The notes below the pieces were generated by a model, which had not been told where the DNA came from, did not search any database, and saw only the letters and a list, made by a program, of their open reading frames with translations. A stretch of 64,000 bases of DNA from Candidatus Dadabacteria bacterium UBA1144 (lineage in GTDB: Bacteria; Desulfobacterota_D; UBA1144): assembly GCA_002311855.1 (NCBI GenBank), contig DCAB01000012.1:193759-257758 (forward strand), in the 5' to 3' direction. The position numbers and the translations under genes were made by a program. How positions within the stretch are numbered: the first letter of the stretch is position 1; each line of letters opens with the position of its first letter. Shown here piece by piece: positions 34,686 through 43,350 of the stretch.

Positions 34686-35501
34686 TTAGCCGTTTTCGTC
34701 GGTTCTTGTTGGCAAACCCATTTGTTCGGCAGCAGCATTGATGGCAGCTAATCTCTCTGGTGTAAGAGCAGACTCTGGTTGTAAAACACCTAGTTTTGTC
34801 AGTTCCTCGTCTACAGCAGGATCAGCAATGGCTGGTGTACCAAACTTTTCTTGATAGATAATGTCCCCATAGGCTCTTCTTGGTCGCATTCCCATAGATT
34901 CAACGGTTTCTCCGGGATAACCAATGGCCATTGCCCATACGAACTGAGCAGTCTCTGGAAATCCTAGCAACTCACCAATTTTTGGTGGAACCCCCGCATA
35001 AGCACAACAACCTAGCCCTAGAGCTGTAGCCATTAGCTGAGCTTGAGCCATAGCCATTCCAGTTTCACAACTAAGCATATAGCTGACGACTGGATCAGGA
35101 AAGGTTGTAAGTCTTGGTAGAGTTGAATTTTCAATGTTGTCCAAGCTCCAACCATGACTCGGGTTGATAGCGCCAAGTTTAAAAATCTTTGGGAGCATCT
35201 CTGGAAGGCCTTCGAACCACCATTTTCTGTCCAAAGCAAAAACTAAGCTTACCGGTGCCATTTGAGCCATCGGAATATTAAAACTAGATACTATTTTAGT
35301 AAAAGCATCCTTTGTTTCCTGCTTTGACACGATGGTAATTGTTACAGCATTAGCGTTTCCCATATGTGAAGCGGTTCTGGCAGCTTGACAAATAGCTTGT
35401 ATCTTTTCCGGTTCTACCGGCCTATTGGGATCATAAAATCTACATGAACGTCTATCCCCAATAACGTTCATAAAATCTTTTCCTTGATAATCTAAACCCA
35501 T
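34686..35501 (-). CDS. Nitroreductase-family flavoprotein
   Basis: A 271-aa FMN-dependent oxidoreductase of the nitroreductase fold. The N-terminal FMN-binding RRSCRFYDP (18-26), AARTASHMGNANAVTI and a later LGLGCCAYAG plus AIGYPGE are typical. The subgroup is not clear; substrates range from nitroaromatics to quinones and enones. AAGGAGG lies 6 nt before the ATG. It has its own promoter and a hairpin after it. Position in the catabolic block suggests reduction of an enone or similar intermediate, but this is not shown. Confidence 0.85.
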   Translation of the reverse strand: MGLDYQGKDFMNVIGDRRSCRFYDPNRPVEPEKIQAICQAARTASHMGNANAVTITIVSKQETKDAFTKIVSSFNIPMAQMAPVSLVFALDRKWWFEGLPEMLPKIFKLGAINPSHGWSLDNIENSTLPRLTTFPDPVVSYMLSCETGMAMAQAQLMATALGLGCCAYAGVPPKIGELLGFPETAQFVWAMAIGYPGETVESMGMRPRRAYGDIIYQEKFGTPAIADPAVDEELTKLGVLQPESALTPERLAAINAAAEQMGLPTRTDENG

Positions 35502-35548
35502 TTTATTCCTCCTTTTTTGAATAATGTAATAGAAAAACTTCTACTTCT

Positions 35549-35577
35549 ATAGTACAGAATTTGGCATTTTTTTGCAA
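35549..35577 (-). promoter_or_regulatory. Promoter of nitroreductase gene
   Basis: Minus strand: TTGCAA (35572-35577), 17-nt spacer, TACTAT (35549-35554). The leader is about 40 nt with a strong SD. Confidence 0.6.
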
Positions 35578-35604
35578 TAACTTTAATAATTTGCTGGTAA
35601 AGGG

Positions 35605-35643
35605 GGTCTAAAAATTCCCGGTTTGCTGAAATAGGTCTAAAAA
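35605..35643. repeat. Direct repeat GGTCTAAAAA upstream of nitroreductase
   Basis: Two copies of the 10-mer at 35605-35614 and 35634-35643, 29 bp apart, directly upstream of the nitroreductase -35 box. This is a possible activator or repressor site. Confidence 0.4.
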
Positions 35644-35659
35644 CTCTTGTTTTGTTTCG

Positions 35660-36070
35660 TTATTTAATAGCTCTAAATTTGTAAGAATAGATATCGCTTC
35701 CGTCTTTCGCTTTTCTGACAATTCCTACAATTGTCTCAACTTCCATCTCTAGTTTTAAGTCGTTTTCTAAGTCGTCAGCCTCTACTTGGGCCATAACCCT
35801 TACTTCTTGTTCGGGAAAATCGACAAGGCCTAAACCAAAAGGGACCGGGAAATCAGGAAGGCTCCTTCGGACAATAGTAAAAGAATGTAGAATTCCCCTT
35901 CTTGGAAGAAGAGTAGGTTCAACATCATCTTGGAAGCTCACGGGATCTGCTAAATATGCAGGGAAGGTCCAATTCCCTGAGGACTTAGACTTACCCGCTA
36001 TCAATCTTGGTTCGGGGTCTTCTGTAAATAAATCCGCGTGCAAAACTTTTCTGTCTTCAGGTTCACTCAT
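35660..36070 (-). CDS. DUF35 OB-fold protein, second copy
   Basis: A 136-aa DUF35-type partner for the thiolase just upstream. The zinc-ribbon cysteines are all lost (LIAGKSKSSGNWTFPAYL in place of CxxCG...FPP); the OB fold follows (GILHSFTIVRRSLPDFPVPFGLGLVDF). I chose ATG 36070, with GGAG about 6 nt upstream, over a GTG at 36082. It follows the thiolase by 25 nt. In thiolase-DUF35 pairs the DUF35 subunit is needed for stability or substrate binding. Confidence 0.82.
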   Translation of the reverse strand: MSEPEDRKVLHADLFTEDPEPRLIAGKSKSSGNWTFPAYLADPVSFQDDVEPTLLPRRGILHSFTIVRRSLPDFPVPFGLGLVDFPEQEVRVMAQVEADDLENDLKLEMEVETIVGIVRKAKDGSDIYSYKFRAIK

Positions 36071-36095
36071 AACAATCTCCACATAACTGTAGTTG

Positions 36096-37262
36096 TTATT
36101 TGCCCAATATGCTTACCACACAGGTAATTCCGTCCATAGCAGGTTGGGCACCCCCCATAGTCTCAATCAAGCCAATTTTAGGGTTGGGCACTTGATATCC
36201 TGTTGCCTCTCCTCTTAATTGATTAACAATCTCAACAGTTTGAAGAATTCCGGTTGCACCAACTGGGTGGCCCCGTGAAAGGAGTCCTCCACTTGGATTG
36301 ATTGCAATGTCACCATCATAATTAGATTTTTCTTCTTCTATTAGTGTCGCGCCTTCGCCTTTTTTTGCAAATCCCAGTGCTTCTGCGACTATCAGCTCTG
36401 CAATAGCAAATGCGTCATGAATTTCTGCAATGTCTATATCTTTGGGTCCAAGCCCTGCGTGTTCATATGCCATACCTGAGGTTCTTGTCACATTTTCTGA
36501 GGGATCACACGTCAGACCAGTAGCTGAGGAATAGCCCCCTGATTGGGCAGCGATTCCAAGCACTTTAATGGGTAGCCTGTCTTTGTCCCGTTTGATTTTG
36601 TTTAGCATGTCACCGCCAACCAAAACTGTTGCCGCAGCAGAGTCTCCAATGGGACAACACATGCTTCTTGTCAAGGGGTCGGCTATCATAGGATCCGCCA
36701 TTACTTGTTCGACTGTAGTTTCTTTTCTAAACTGTGCTATTGGATTCATCGCGGCGTGTTTTCTGCTTTTCACAACTACCTTAGCCAAAGTCTCAGCGGA
36801 AACGCCATACTCGTCCATGTATCTTCTTGCCCTCATCGCATACAAACCAGGCATGCTCATGCCCAATGCAACTTCAATGTCATCTTCCTCAAGAGGAAGT
36901 GGGCCACCTGACATAATTTTGGATAGGTTTTCTACCCCCCATGCCAAGGCTAAATTATTTTGGCCATAAGCTATAGACCTCCACGCTTCCCAAAAAGATA
37001 ACGTGCCGCTTCCACAGGCACCTTCAACGTTAATCACGGGTTGGCCGACTATTCCAATATCCTTAAGTGTTCTTTGACCAACGCCCATTCCTTGATAAAC
37101 GTGGCCGCAGAATGCTATTTCGATATCTCTTGGGTGTATACCAGCGTCTTTAATCGCCGCCCAAGTCACCTCTCTTCCAAGAACATGTGCGGCTTTCGTT
37201 GGGAACTTGCCACACGGATGTTGTCCCACGCCAATGATATAAACATCTCTTAAGCTAGCCAT
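36096..37262 (-). CDS. SCP2-type thiolase
   Basis: A 388-aa acetyl-CoA acyltransferase-like enzyme. Nucleophile Cys83 lies in VEGACGSGTLSF, the EIHDAFAIAEL segment and NPSGGLLSRGHPVGATG histidine are present, while the second catalytic Cys of classical thiolases is replaced (ETMGGAQPAM), as in SCP2-type enzymes. Unlike the 26.9-kb paralogue it should be able to cleave or form a beta-ketoacyl bond. GGAGG lies 8 nt before the ATG. It leads the pair with the second DUF35 gene. Confidence 0.9.
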   Translation of the reverse strand: MASLRDVYIIGVGQHPCGKFPTKAAHVLGREVTWAAIKDAGIHPRDIEIAFCGHVYQGMGVGQRTLKDIGIVGQPVINVEGACGSGTLSFWEAWRSIAYGQNNLALAWGVENLSKIMSGGPLPLEEDDIEVALGMSMPGLYAMRARRYMDEYGVSAETLAKVVVKSRKHAAMNPIAQFRKETTVEQVMADPMIADPLTRSMCCPIGDSAAATVLVGGDMLNKIKRDKDRLPIKVLGIAAQSGGYSSATGLTCDPSENVTRTSGMAYEHAGLGPKDIDIAEIHDAFAIAELIVAEALGFAKKGEGATLIEEEKSNYDGDIAINPSGGLLSRGHPVGATGILQTVEIVNQLRGEATGYQVPNPKIGLIETMGGAQPAMDGITCVVSILGK

Positions 37263-37309
37263 TTACAAAACCTCCCTTGAGTTTCAAATCCAATAAAAGT
37301 AGAAAGAAA

Positions 37310-37338
37310 ATTGTAAATTGAAAAACGTAAAAAGGCAA
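37310..37338 (-). promoter_or_regulatory. Promoter of thiolase-DUF35 pair
   Basis: Minus strand: TTGCCT (37333-37338), 17-nt spacer and TACAAT (37310-37315), with about 40 nt of leader to the thiolase ATG. Confidence 0.6.
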
Positions 37339-37347
37339 TAAGAACCC

Positions 37348-38163
37348 CTATGCCCAATTAAGTGCTTTGTATAAAGCATTCTTTATTATAGGAAAAATTT
37401 TCTGTGTTCTTGTGGGTCTAATTAAATTATCTATGTTCACGACCTCTACAATACCTTTTGTTGCATTTGTAATGAATATAGCCTCAGGAAACAAAATTGA
37501 CCCAAGCTCATATTTCCCCTCCAAAATGTTTAGTCCTTTTTCGTTGGATATATCAATTATCAAGCTCCTTGTTATTCCGGGAAGTAGGCCGCAAGACAAA
37601 GATGGGGTAAACAGGTTGGAGCCTTTTATCCAGAATATGTTTCCTGATGTGGTTTCGGAGACTAAATTGTCTGGATTAAGAAAGAGAGCATCATCGAAAC
37701 CTTTTTTGATTGCACTTCTTCTCTCTAAAACAGAAATAAGATAATTGGTTGTTTTGTGTTTAACCAAGTCATGAGAACAGTTTCTTGTTGCTTGTGCAAT
37801 GGTTAATGAAATCTCATTTTTTACTGAATCATCCTCTTTAATTGAGACCATAACAATTGTTTTGGTGGATTTCCCAAAATACACCCCCTCCCCAGATCCT
37901 AACAACGCGATTTTTATTACCAAGTCTTTAGAGTGGTGTCCTTTTACAAAAGTTTCAACAAGATTCTGTATATAAAAATCACCAGGATACTTAAGCAAAA
38001 GAAATTCCGCGGAGTGTTTAAGTCGCGCAAGGTGTCTATCAAAAAAAACCGGCAATTTCTCCTTGTACCTAAAGGTTTCAAACACTCCTTCGCCAAAGAG
38101 AAAAGCTCTATTAATCTCGCTTGCGTTTTTCAATTGCTTATCAAAATAAATTGATTCTTTCAT
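37348..38163 (-). CDS. pabC: 4-amino-4-deoxychorismate lyase
   Basis: Fold-IV PLP enzyme releasing pyruvate from aminodeoxychorismate to give 4-aminobenzoate for folate. The 271-aa protein shows GEGVFETFRYKEKLPVFFDRH near the start, a catalytic lysine in KHKTTNYLISVLERR (about 139-153), DDALFLNPDNLVSETTSGNIFW and LLPGITRSL. D-amino acid or branched-chain aminotransferases share the fold, but the adjacent pabB (4-nt overlap) makes PabC the best call. Confidence 0.9.
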   Translation of the reverse strand: MKESIYFDKQLKNASEINRAFLFGEGVFETFRYKEKLPVFFDRHLARLKHSAEFLLLKYPGDFYIQNLVETFVKGHHSKDLVIKIALLGSGEGVYFGKSTKTIVMVSIKEDDSVKNEISLTIAQATRNCSHDLVKHKTTNYLISVLERRSAIKKGFDDALFLNPDNLVSETTSGNIFWIKGSNLFTPSLSCGLLPGITRSLIIDISNEKGLNILEGKYELGSILFPEAIFITNATKGIVEVVNIDNLIRPTRTQKIFPIIKNALYKALNWA

Positions 38164-39296
38164 CGTTTCTCTAGCGCCAACTTAAATGCCCTTGCTTTTA
38201 AGATGGTTTCTGAATTTTCTTTTTTTGGAATCGAATCCCAAACAATTCCCGCCCCAGTAAAAAATTTTGAATTTTTTTTCTCAATTTTACAAATTCTTAT
38301 CCCTACGGAAAAACAAAAATCACCATTGGGTTCAAATAGGCCTATCGCACCACAGTATGGTCCCCTATGATGGTTTTCTATCTCCTTTATAATTTCAATA
38401 GCTCTTGATTTCGGAGCTCCAGTTACGGACCCGGGAGGCATAATGTTGGTAAAAATTTTTTCATTGTTTGTATCTTTTTTTAAAATCCCTTCTATTTCTG
38501 ATTCTAGTTGGTAAAGTGTTGAATATCTCTTTTTTCTAAACAATTTCTTTGATACAACAGAGCCCGTTCGGCAAATTCGTGATAAATCATTTCGCATCAA
38601 ATCTACTATCATTAAATTTTCTGCCAACTCTTTTTTATCATAATTAATTTTGTCCCGAGTTCCAAGTATGGTAGGAGAGGTTCCTTTAATCGGTTTTGTG
38701 GTTATTTTGTTTGCTGATTTTTCTATAAAAAGTTCCATTGAGCCACTTATTATTGTATGGTCAGGGAACTCTAAAAACGAAGCATAGTCTACCGGTTGTT
38801 GAGAATAGTATTTCATAAATAATTTGTAGGGGTTTTTTGGTGAATCAAAGCTAAATTCTCTAGTTAAATTTATTTGGTAGATGTCTCCTTCTTTGATATA
38901 TCGTTTGGCTCTAACAATTCCATTTAGGAATTTTTTATCGGGCTGGGTTCTGTTGAGCTTGTTCGGTTTGTTTGAAACAGAAGGAGTGACAAGTCTTTTC
39001 CCGAGAGTGTCTTGATCGTAAATGTTAAAAATGGCCTTATAATGAGGGGGTTTGACTTTTTTTTCCAAAAACTCAAATGAAAAATATCCGCACACATAAT
39101 GACCTTTTTTTAAAATTGTCTCTATCGATTTTATGAAAGATTTTTTCTTGATTACCTGTTTTTTTCCTTTATAAATAAGCCTAATCCCGCTCGAATTCTC
39201 ATAAATACACCCTACAGGGTTAGAAAATTTTATATTAGACCATTTGGTTTTTTTAAGTTGCCAGCTTGCGTTTCTAGACCTAAGATGTGTCGTCAT
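38160..39296 (-). CDS. pabB: Aminodeoxychorismate synthase component I
   Basis: Makes 4-amino-4-deoxychorismate from chorismate and ammonia for folate. The 378-aa protein is the chorismate-binding domain with a short N-terminus. PIKGT (202-206) carries Lys204, the residue that marks ADC synthase and forms an enzyme adduct, in contrast to PIAGT of TrpE at 3.6 kb. MIVDLMRNDLSRI and MPPGSVTGAPKSRAIEIIKE follow. No PabA is adjacent; TrpG may supply glutaminase activity. It overlaps pabC by 4 nt and the upstream Fe-S gene by 17 nt. Confidence 0.92.
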   Translation of the reverse strand: MTTHLRSRNASWQLKKTKWSNIKFSNPVGCIYENSSGIRLIYKGKKQVIKKKSFIKSIETILKKGHYVCGYFSFEFLEKKVKPPHYKAIFNIYDQDTLGKRLVTPSVSNKPNKLNRTQPDKKFLNGIVRAKRYIKEGDIYQINLTREFSFDSPKNPYKLFMKYYSQQPVDYASFLEFPDHTIISGSMELFIEKSANKITTKPIKGTSPTILGTRDKINYDKKELAENLMIVDLMRNDLSRICRTGSVVSKKLFRKKRYSTLYQLESEIEGILKKDTNNEKIFTNIMPPGSVTGAPKSRAIEIIKEIENHHRGPYCGAIGLFEPNGDFCFSVGIRICKIEKKNSKFFTGAGIVWDSIPKKENSETILKARAFKLALEKR

Positions 39297-41334
39297 TTTT
39301 TTCTAATTCTGATGAATCGACCGTTAGTTTTTCAAAATTGGAGTTGTTAACCGGTAAATCAAGAGAATCTCTTAATATTTCGGCAACATCTTTAATTTTG
39401 ATTGTTTCGTTGTCATGATGTTTTGCGGCATCCTCGAACATGGTGCTACAAAAAGGACAGGCAACAGCAGCGGTTTTGACTCCGAGGTTTTGAATCTCAT
39501 CAAACCTGTTCCAGCTAACTCTCGGTGCCTCTTCCTCCATCCAGACCTTTCCTCCCCCAGCTCCACAGCAAAAGCTGTTTTCCCTACTCCTGTCTAGCTC
39601 CTTAATTTCTAATCCGGGTATTGAGGTTAGTATTTCTCTGGGCTCATCAAAAATCCTATTGTGCCTCCCTAAATAGCAAGGGTCATGATAAGTTATTTCT
39701 TCGTCAATATTTTTTGTGGGAGAGAGTTTTCCTTCTTTGATTAAATTATTTAGAAACTCGGAATGGCTTACGACCTCAACATCAGAGCCAAAATCAGGGT
39801 ATTCGTTTTTTAATGTATTAAAACAGTGTGGGCAGTTTGCCACAACCTTTTTTACGTTAAACCTTTTCATGGTTTCTATGTTTGTCATCGCTAATTCTTG
39901 ATAAAGAGCCTCATCGCCCAATCTTCTCGCGGGGTCTCCAGAGCAAGTTTCGCTGGGTCCCATAATAGCAAATTTTACGCCCGCCTCTTTAAGTAGTTGG
40001 GCAATCGTTGATGCAACTTCCTGTCCACGAGGGTCATATGCGCCAAAACAACCAGTCCAAAAAATTACGTCATAGCTTTCCGCGCTGTCACCTCCTCCGT
40101 TTCCAAGAACGGGTGTTCCTTCGGCTTTGGCCCAAGGCGCCCTATCAGATGCCTCAAACCCCCATGGGTTGCCATAACTTTGAAGTTTTTGAAGTGTCCT
40201 AACTGATGGTCCGGTAAGTTTGCCTTCCATGGTAAGGTAGCGCCTCATCTCAAGTATTTTCCCCATCTGATCAATCAACAGAGGGCACTGTTCAACACAT
40301 GCGCCACATGTTGTACAAGCATAAAGCTCCTCGGGTGTCACCCATTTTTGGTCAGGCAAATACTCGGTTTTCATTTGTTCTTTGTTCGCATTTTCGGTAG
40401 CAAAATGTCTTAATTTGATTACAATATCTCGGGGAGAAAGGGGCTTGTCGGTTGCCCAGGCAGGGCAAACGTCGGTGCATCTCCCACACTCAGTACACGT
40501 GTATGCATCCAGGACGTCTTTCCAGCTAAAGTCCTCAAATTTCCCGCTTCCAAAATGTTCTATGTCTTCAGGAATGTTTTCAAAATCTAATTTGGTCATT
40601 TTTCCTGTGGGTTCAAGATTTTGAAAAAATACATTAGGAACAGCTGTAAGAACATGGCTGTGTTTTGAATAAGGCAGATAGTTTAAAAAAGCTAAAAGTA
40701 TACATACGTGGAACCACCAAAAAAACTCTGCTGTAAATGCAATCGTTGTAAGGTTCGCGTTGGCCAGAAAGAAAGAGGCCCATATAGATGAGATTGGAAG
40801 CCAGGACTCCCTCTCTGTTCCCATTGCAATCTCCGATGCTCTAAATCCAAAATCAGAAACCATTAAGGCAAAAATTAGGCCCAAAATTACCGCCGCATCG
40901 ATACTGTTTACCTCTCTTCTTTTGCCGCTCGGGATAACGGTTCTGTTAAGGACTCCCATAACAAGTGCAATGAGCACCAAGGCTTCAACTATGTCTAGTA
41001 TGAGCAAAAAAACTCCCTGTGCGTTTCCTCCTAAAAAGGAGAACATCTCGAAGTTGGGAACAAACCCCAAAATCAATACCTCCACGGATCCAAATGTAAT
41101 AATCATAAATCCCCAAAAAAGCATAAAATGCTCAATACCAGCCCAGGCATAGTTCTTTAAGATTCTTTTTTGACCAAAAACATAAATAAAGATTCCCTTT
41201 GTTCTGTCCATCATGCGATCCATTCTGAACGAGGGCCTTTTTGCAGAGAACATTATGCGTAAAAAACCATAAACATTTCTTAGTAAAAGCAAAACTGCAA
41301 AAAGGATTAAAAGGGATAAAATTGCTGCCTTCAT
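39280..41334 (-). CDS. Membrane Fe-S oxidoreductase, ETF:quinone oxidoreductase-like (DUF224 type)
   Basis: A 684-aa protein with an N-terminal NarI-like membrane domain of about five to six helices (1-220, with heme-candidate histidines His69 and His209), two [4Fe-4S] motifs, CTECGRCTDVCP (280-291) and CTTCGACVEQCP (340-351), and two CCG (DUF224) cysteine-rich domains, the last with CCGAGGGKVWMEEE and CPFCSTMFED. This order matches the membrane proteins proposed to pass ETF electrons to (mena)quinone in beta-oxidation. Etf genes are not here, but acyl-CoA dehydrogenase at 25.8 kb needs such an acceptor. HdrD-like alternatives cannot be excluded. Confidence 0.85.
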   Translation of the reverse strand: MKAAILSLLILFAVLLLLRNVYGFLRIMFSAKRPSFRMDRMMDRTKGIFIYVFGQKRILKNYAWAGIEHFMLFWGFMIITFGSVEVLILGFVPNFEMFSFLGGNAQGVFLLILDIVEALVLIALVMGVLNRTVIPSGKRREVNSIDAAVILGLIFALMVSDFGFRASEIAMGTERESWLPISSIWASFFLANANLTTIAFTAEFFWWFHVCILLAFLNYLPYSKHSHVLTAVPNVFFQNLEPTGKMTKLDFENIPEDIEHFGSGKFEDFSWKDVLDAYTCTECGRCTDVCPAWATDKPLSPRDIVIKLRHFATENANKEQMKTEYLPDQKWVTPEELYACTTCGACVEQCPLLIDQMGKILEMRRYLTMEGKLTGPSVRTLQKLQSYGNPWGFEASDRAPWAKAEGTPVLGNGGGDSAESYDVIFWTGCFGAYDPRGQEVASTIAQLLKEAGVKFAIMGPSETCSGDPARRLGDEALYQELAMTNIETMKRFNVKKVVANCPHCFNTLKNEYPDFGSDVEVVSHSEFLNNLIKEGKLSPTKNIDEEITYHDPCYLGRHNRIFDEPREILTSIPGLEIKELDRSRENSFCCGAGGGKVWMEEEAPRVSWNRFDEIQNLGVKTAAVACPFCSTMFEDAAKHHDNETIKIKDVAEILRDSLDLPVNNSNFEKLTVDSSELEKNDDTS

Positions 41335-41401
41335 TTAAATCTCAACTTCTGGGATTGGACCAACGAAGTTAGTAGTAATACTAATTTGCATACCTTAAAA
41401 A

Positions 41402-42265
41402 TCAAGCTCTCGCAGCTTTTGATTTTATTGCGCTAATGATTTTTGGTTTAGATTCTTTGGTTAGTGCGTCCTCTAGCTGAGTAAGGTACGTTTTGAAAGA
41501 CTTAATATTGTTGAGCAAATTGTTTTGATTGGAAAGGAATATCTCGGACCAGAGACTTTTTGAGCTCGCAGATATTCTGGAATAGTCCTTATAGCTTGTT
41601 CCCCCGTAACTTCTTATGGTTTTTCTGGATAGGTGGTAAGTTGTTAGCTTGTCTAATCCAAAAGATAAGACATGGGGCAGGTGGCTTAAGTATGAAAAAA
41701 TTCTATCGTGTTCTTTTGGGGAGACCGTAACCACATTGCACCCAAGCTTTTTCCAGATTTTCTCTATCGTTTTTGAGGATTTTTTTGATCCCACAATCCC
41801 TGATATAACAAAAATCCTGCCATAAAAAAGACTAGGGTTGGCGTTCTCGAATCCACTTTTTTCTGTGCCCGCTATCGGGTGGCCTCCAACAAAATTCACG
41901 CCTTTGGGCAGGATTTTTTTCGCCTCCTCAAAAATCGTGTGCTTTGTGCTTCCTGTGTCCGTAACTATGGATCCCTTCCTCAGTTTAAGTTTGGACAAGC
42001 TCGCTAGAATCTTGGGTATTTGGTCAATTGTGACACAAACGAAAACTATGTCGCTTTTTTCTACTTTATTGTTTTTGTCGTTCTTGCCAAGATAAGTAAA
42101 GATTTTGGTTTTTCTGGCCTTTGTTAAAGTTTTTTTGTCTTTATCTATGCCAATTATTTGGATACGTTTTTTAAAGACCTTTTTCAATGATAGCGCCAGG
42201 GACCCACCTATAAGACCCAGCCCTACAATGGCAACAACCAAAGATTTCTTTTCTCCGGGCATCAC
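41402..42265 (-). CDS. tyrA: Prephenate dehydrogenase
   Basis: Oxidative decarboxylation of prephenate to 4-hydroxyphenylpyruvate for tyrosine. Rossmann motif VAIVGLGLIGGSLALSL (10-26), then TDTGSTKHTIF and GGHPIAGTEKSGFENA with the conserved histidine and GHPIAG loop. At 287 aa there is no chorismate mutase or ACT domain. The start is GTG at 42265 overlapping the hisC stop, or the next codon ATG. It is the last gene of dnaA-dnaN-pheA-hisC-tyrA. Arogenate as substrate is possible. Confidence 0.92.
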   Translation of the reverse strand: MMPGEKKSLVVAIVGLGLIGGSLALSLKKVFKKRIQIIGIDKDKKTLTKARKTKIFTYLGKNDKNNKVEKSDIVFVCVTIDQIPKILASLSKLKLRKGSIVTDTGSTKHTIFEEAKKILPKGVNFVGGHPIAGTEKSGFENANPSLFYGRIFVISGIVGSKKSSKTIEKIWKKLGCNVVTVSPKEHDRIFSYLSHLPHVLSFGLDKLTTYHLSRKTIRSYGGTSYKDYSRISASSKSLWSEIFLSNQNNLLNNIKSFKTYLTQLEDALTKESKPKIISAIKSKAARA

Positions 42266-43347
42266 TATATGCTCCCTCGCAGGGATTTGATAAATATCTC
42301 GTTTTCTTCTACCGTACCAATTGTAACTCTTAAATAATTTTTTAAACCATAGTTTTCTAGTGGCCTTGTTATTACTCCTTTTTTTAAAAGTTCCTCATAA
42401 ATTATTCTTCCTTCTGACTTAAACTCTAAAAGTAGGAAATTTGCATATGAGGGGTAGGTTTTTATGGAAATTTTATTAAGTTCTGACTTTAAGTAAATCA
42501 TCCCTTTTCGATTTAGTTCGACGCTGTTTGTTACGTGTTCTTGGTCGGCTAATGCCTCAATGGCAGCAGCCTGGGCTAAGGAGTTTACATTAAACGGCTC
42601 TCGGGGACGGTTTAGAAAATCAATAATTGTTTTGTTTGCAACGCCGTAACCAATTCTTAATCCGGCCAAACCATAAGCTTTAGAAAACGTCTTTAACAAA
42701 ACAAGGTTTGGGTGGCCTCGAATTTCTTCTGATGAAACAAGGCGATCTTCGGGGTTCATGTATTGGTGGTAAGCCTCGTCTATCACAATTAAAATCCTGG
42801 CCGGTACCCGTTCAAAAAAATTCTTAAGTTTTTCGGTTGAAACCTTTGTTCCGGTGGGATTGTTTGGATTAGCAAGAAAAATTATTTTGGTTCTATTCGT
42901 AATTTTATTCAAGATATCATCTAAGTCGTGGGTCATCTCGGGCATTTCGCTTCTAACAATAGTGGCCCGTGAAAGCGTGGCAACTATCGGATAAACAATA
43001 AAGCAATATTCGCCCATAATTGCCTCATCGTCTTTGTCTAAATAAGCGTGGGCTATAAGTTCTAGTATTTCATTCGATCCATTTCCTATCAGTAGTTCAT
43101 TTGGTAAAACATTTTCATGAATAGATATTTGTTTTTTTAAATAAAAACAGTCTCCGTCTGGATAGAGAGACACCTGGTCAGCAATGCTTCTAATTCTTTC
43201 TGTCACTTTTTTAGAGGGGCCCAGGGGATTTTCGTTGGAAGCCAATTTTACCACCTTCTGAATTCCTAGTTCTCTTTGTAGTTCTTCGATAGGTTTTCCG
43301 GGGCTGTAAATAGGAAGATCGCTTATTCTAATTGATGGGTTGACCAT
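42265..43347 (-). CDS. hisC: Histidinol-phosphate/aromatic aminotransferase
   Basis: Class I/II PLP aminotransferase of 360 aa. Typical: KLASNENPLGPSKKV (34-48), YxxYP-like segments, NPNNPTGTKVS, VIDEAYHQYM, and PLP lysine in LLKTFSKAYGLAGLRIGYG. HisC homologues often transaminate phenylpyruvate and hydroxyphenylpyruvate, and its place between pheA and tyrA suggests use in Phe/Tyr synthesis, perhaps together with histidine synthesis (hisG at 47.3 kb). It overlaps tyrA by 1 nt and follows pheA by 3 nt. Confidence 0.9.
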   Translation of the reverse strand: MVNPSIRISDLPIYSPGKPIEELQRELGIQKVVKLASNENPLGPSKKVTERIRSIADQVSLYPDGDCFYLKKQISIHENVLPNELLIGNGSNEILELIAHAYLDKDDEAIMGEYCFIVYPIVATLSRATIVRSEMPEMTHDLDDILNKITNRTKIIFLANPNNPTGTKVSTEKLKNFFERVPARILIVIDEAYHQYMNPEDRLVSSEEIRGHPNLVLLKTFSKAYGLAGLRIGYGVANKTIIDFLNRPREPFNVNSLAQAAAIEALADQEHVTNSVELNRKGMIYLKSELNKISIKTYPSYANFLLLEFKSEGRIIYEELLKKGVITRPLENYGLKNYLRVTIGTVEENEIFIKSLRGSI

Positions 43348-43350
43348 AAA

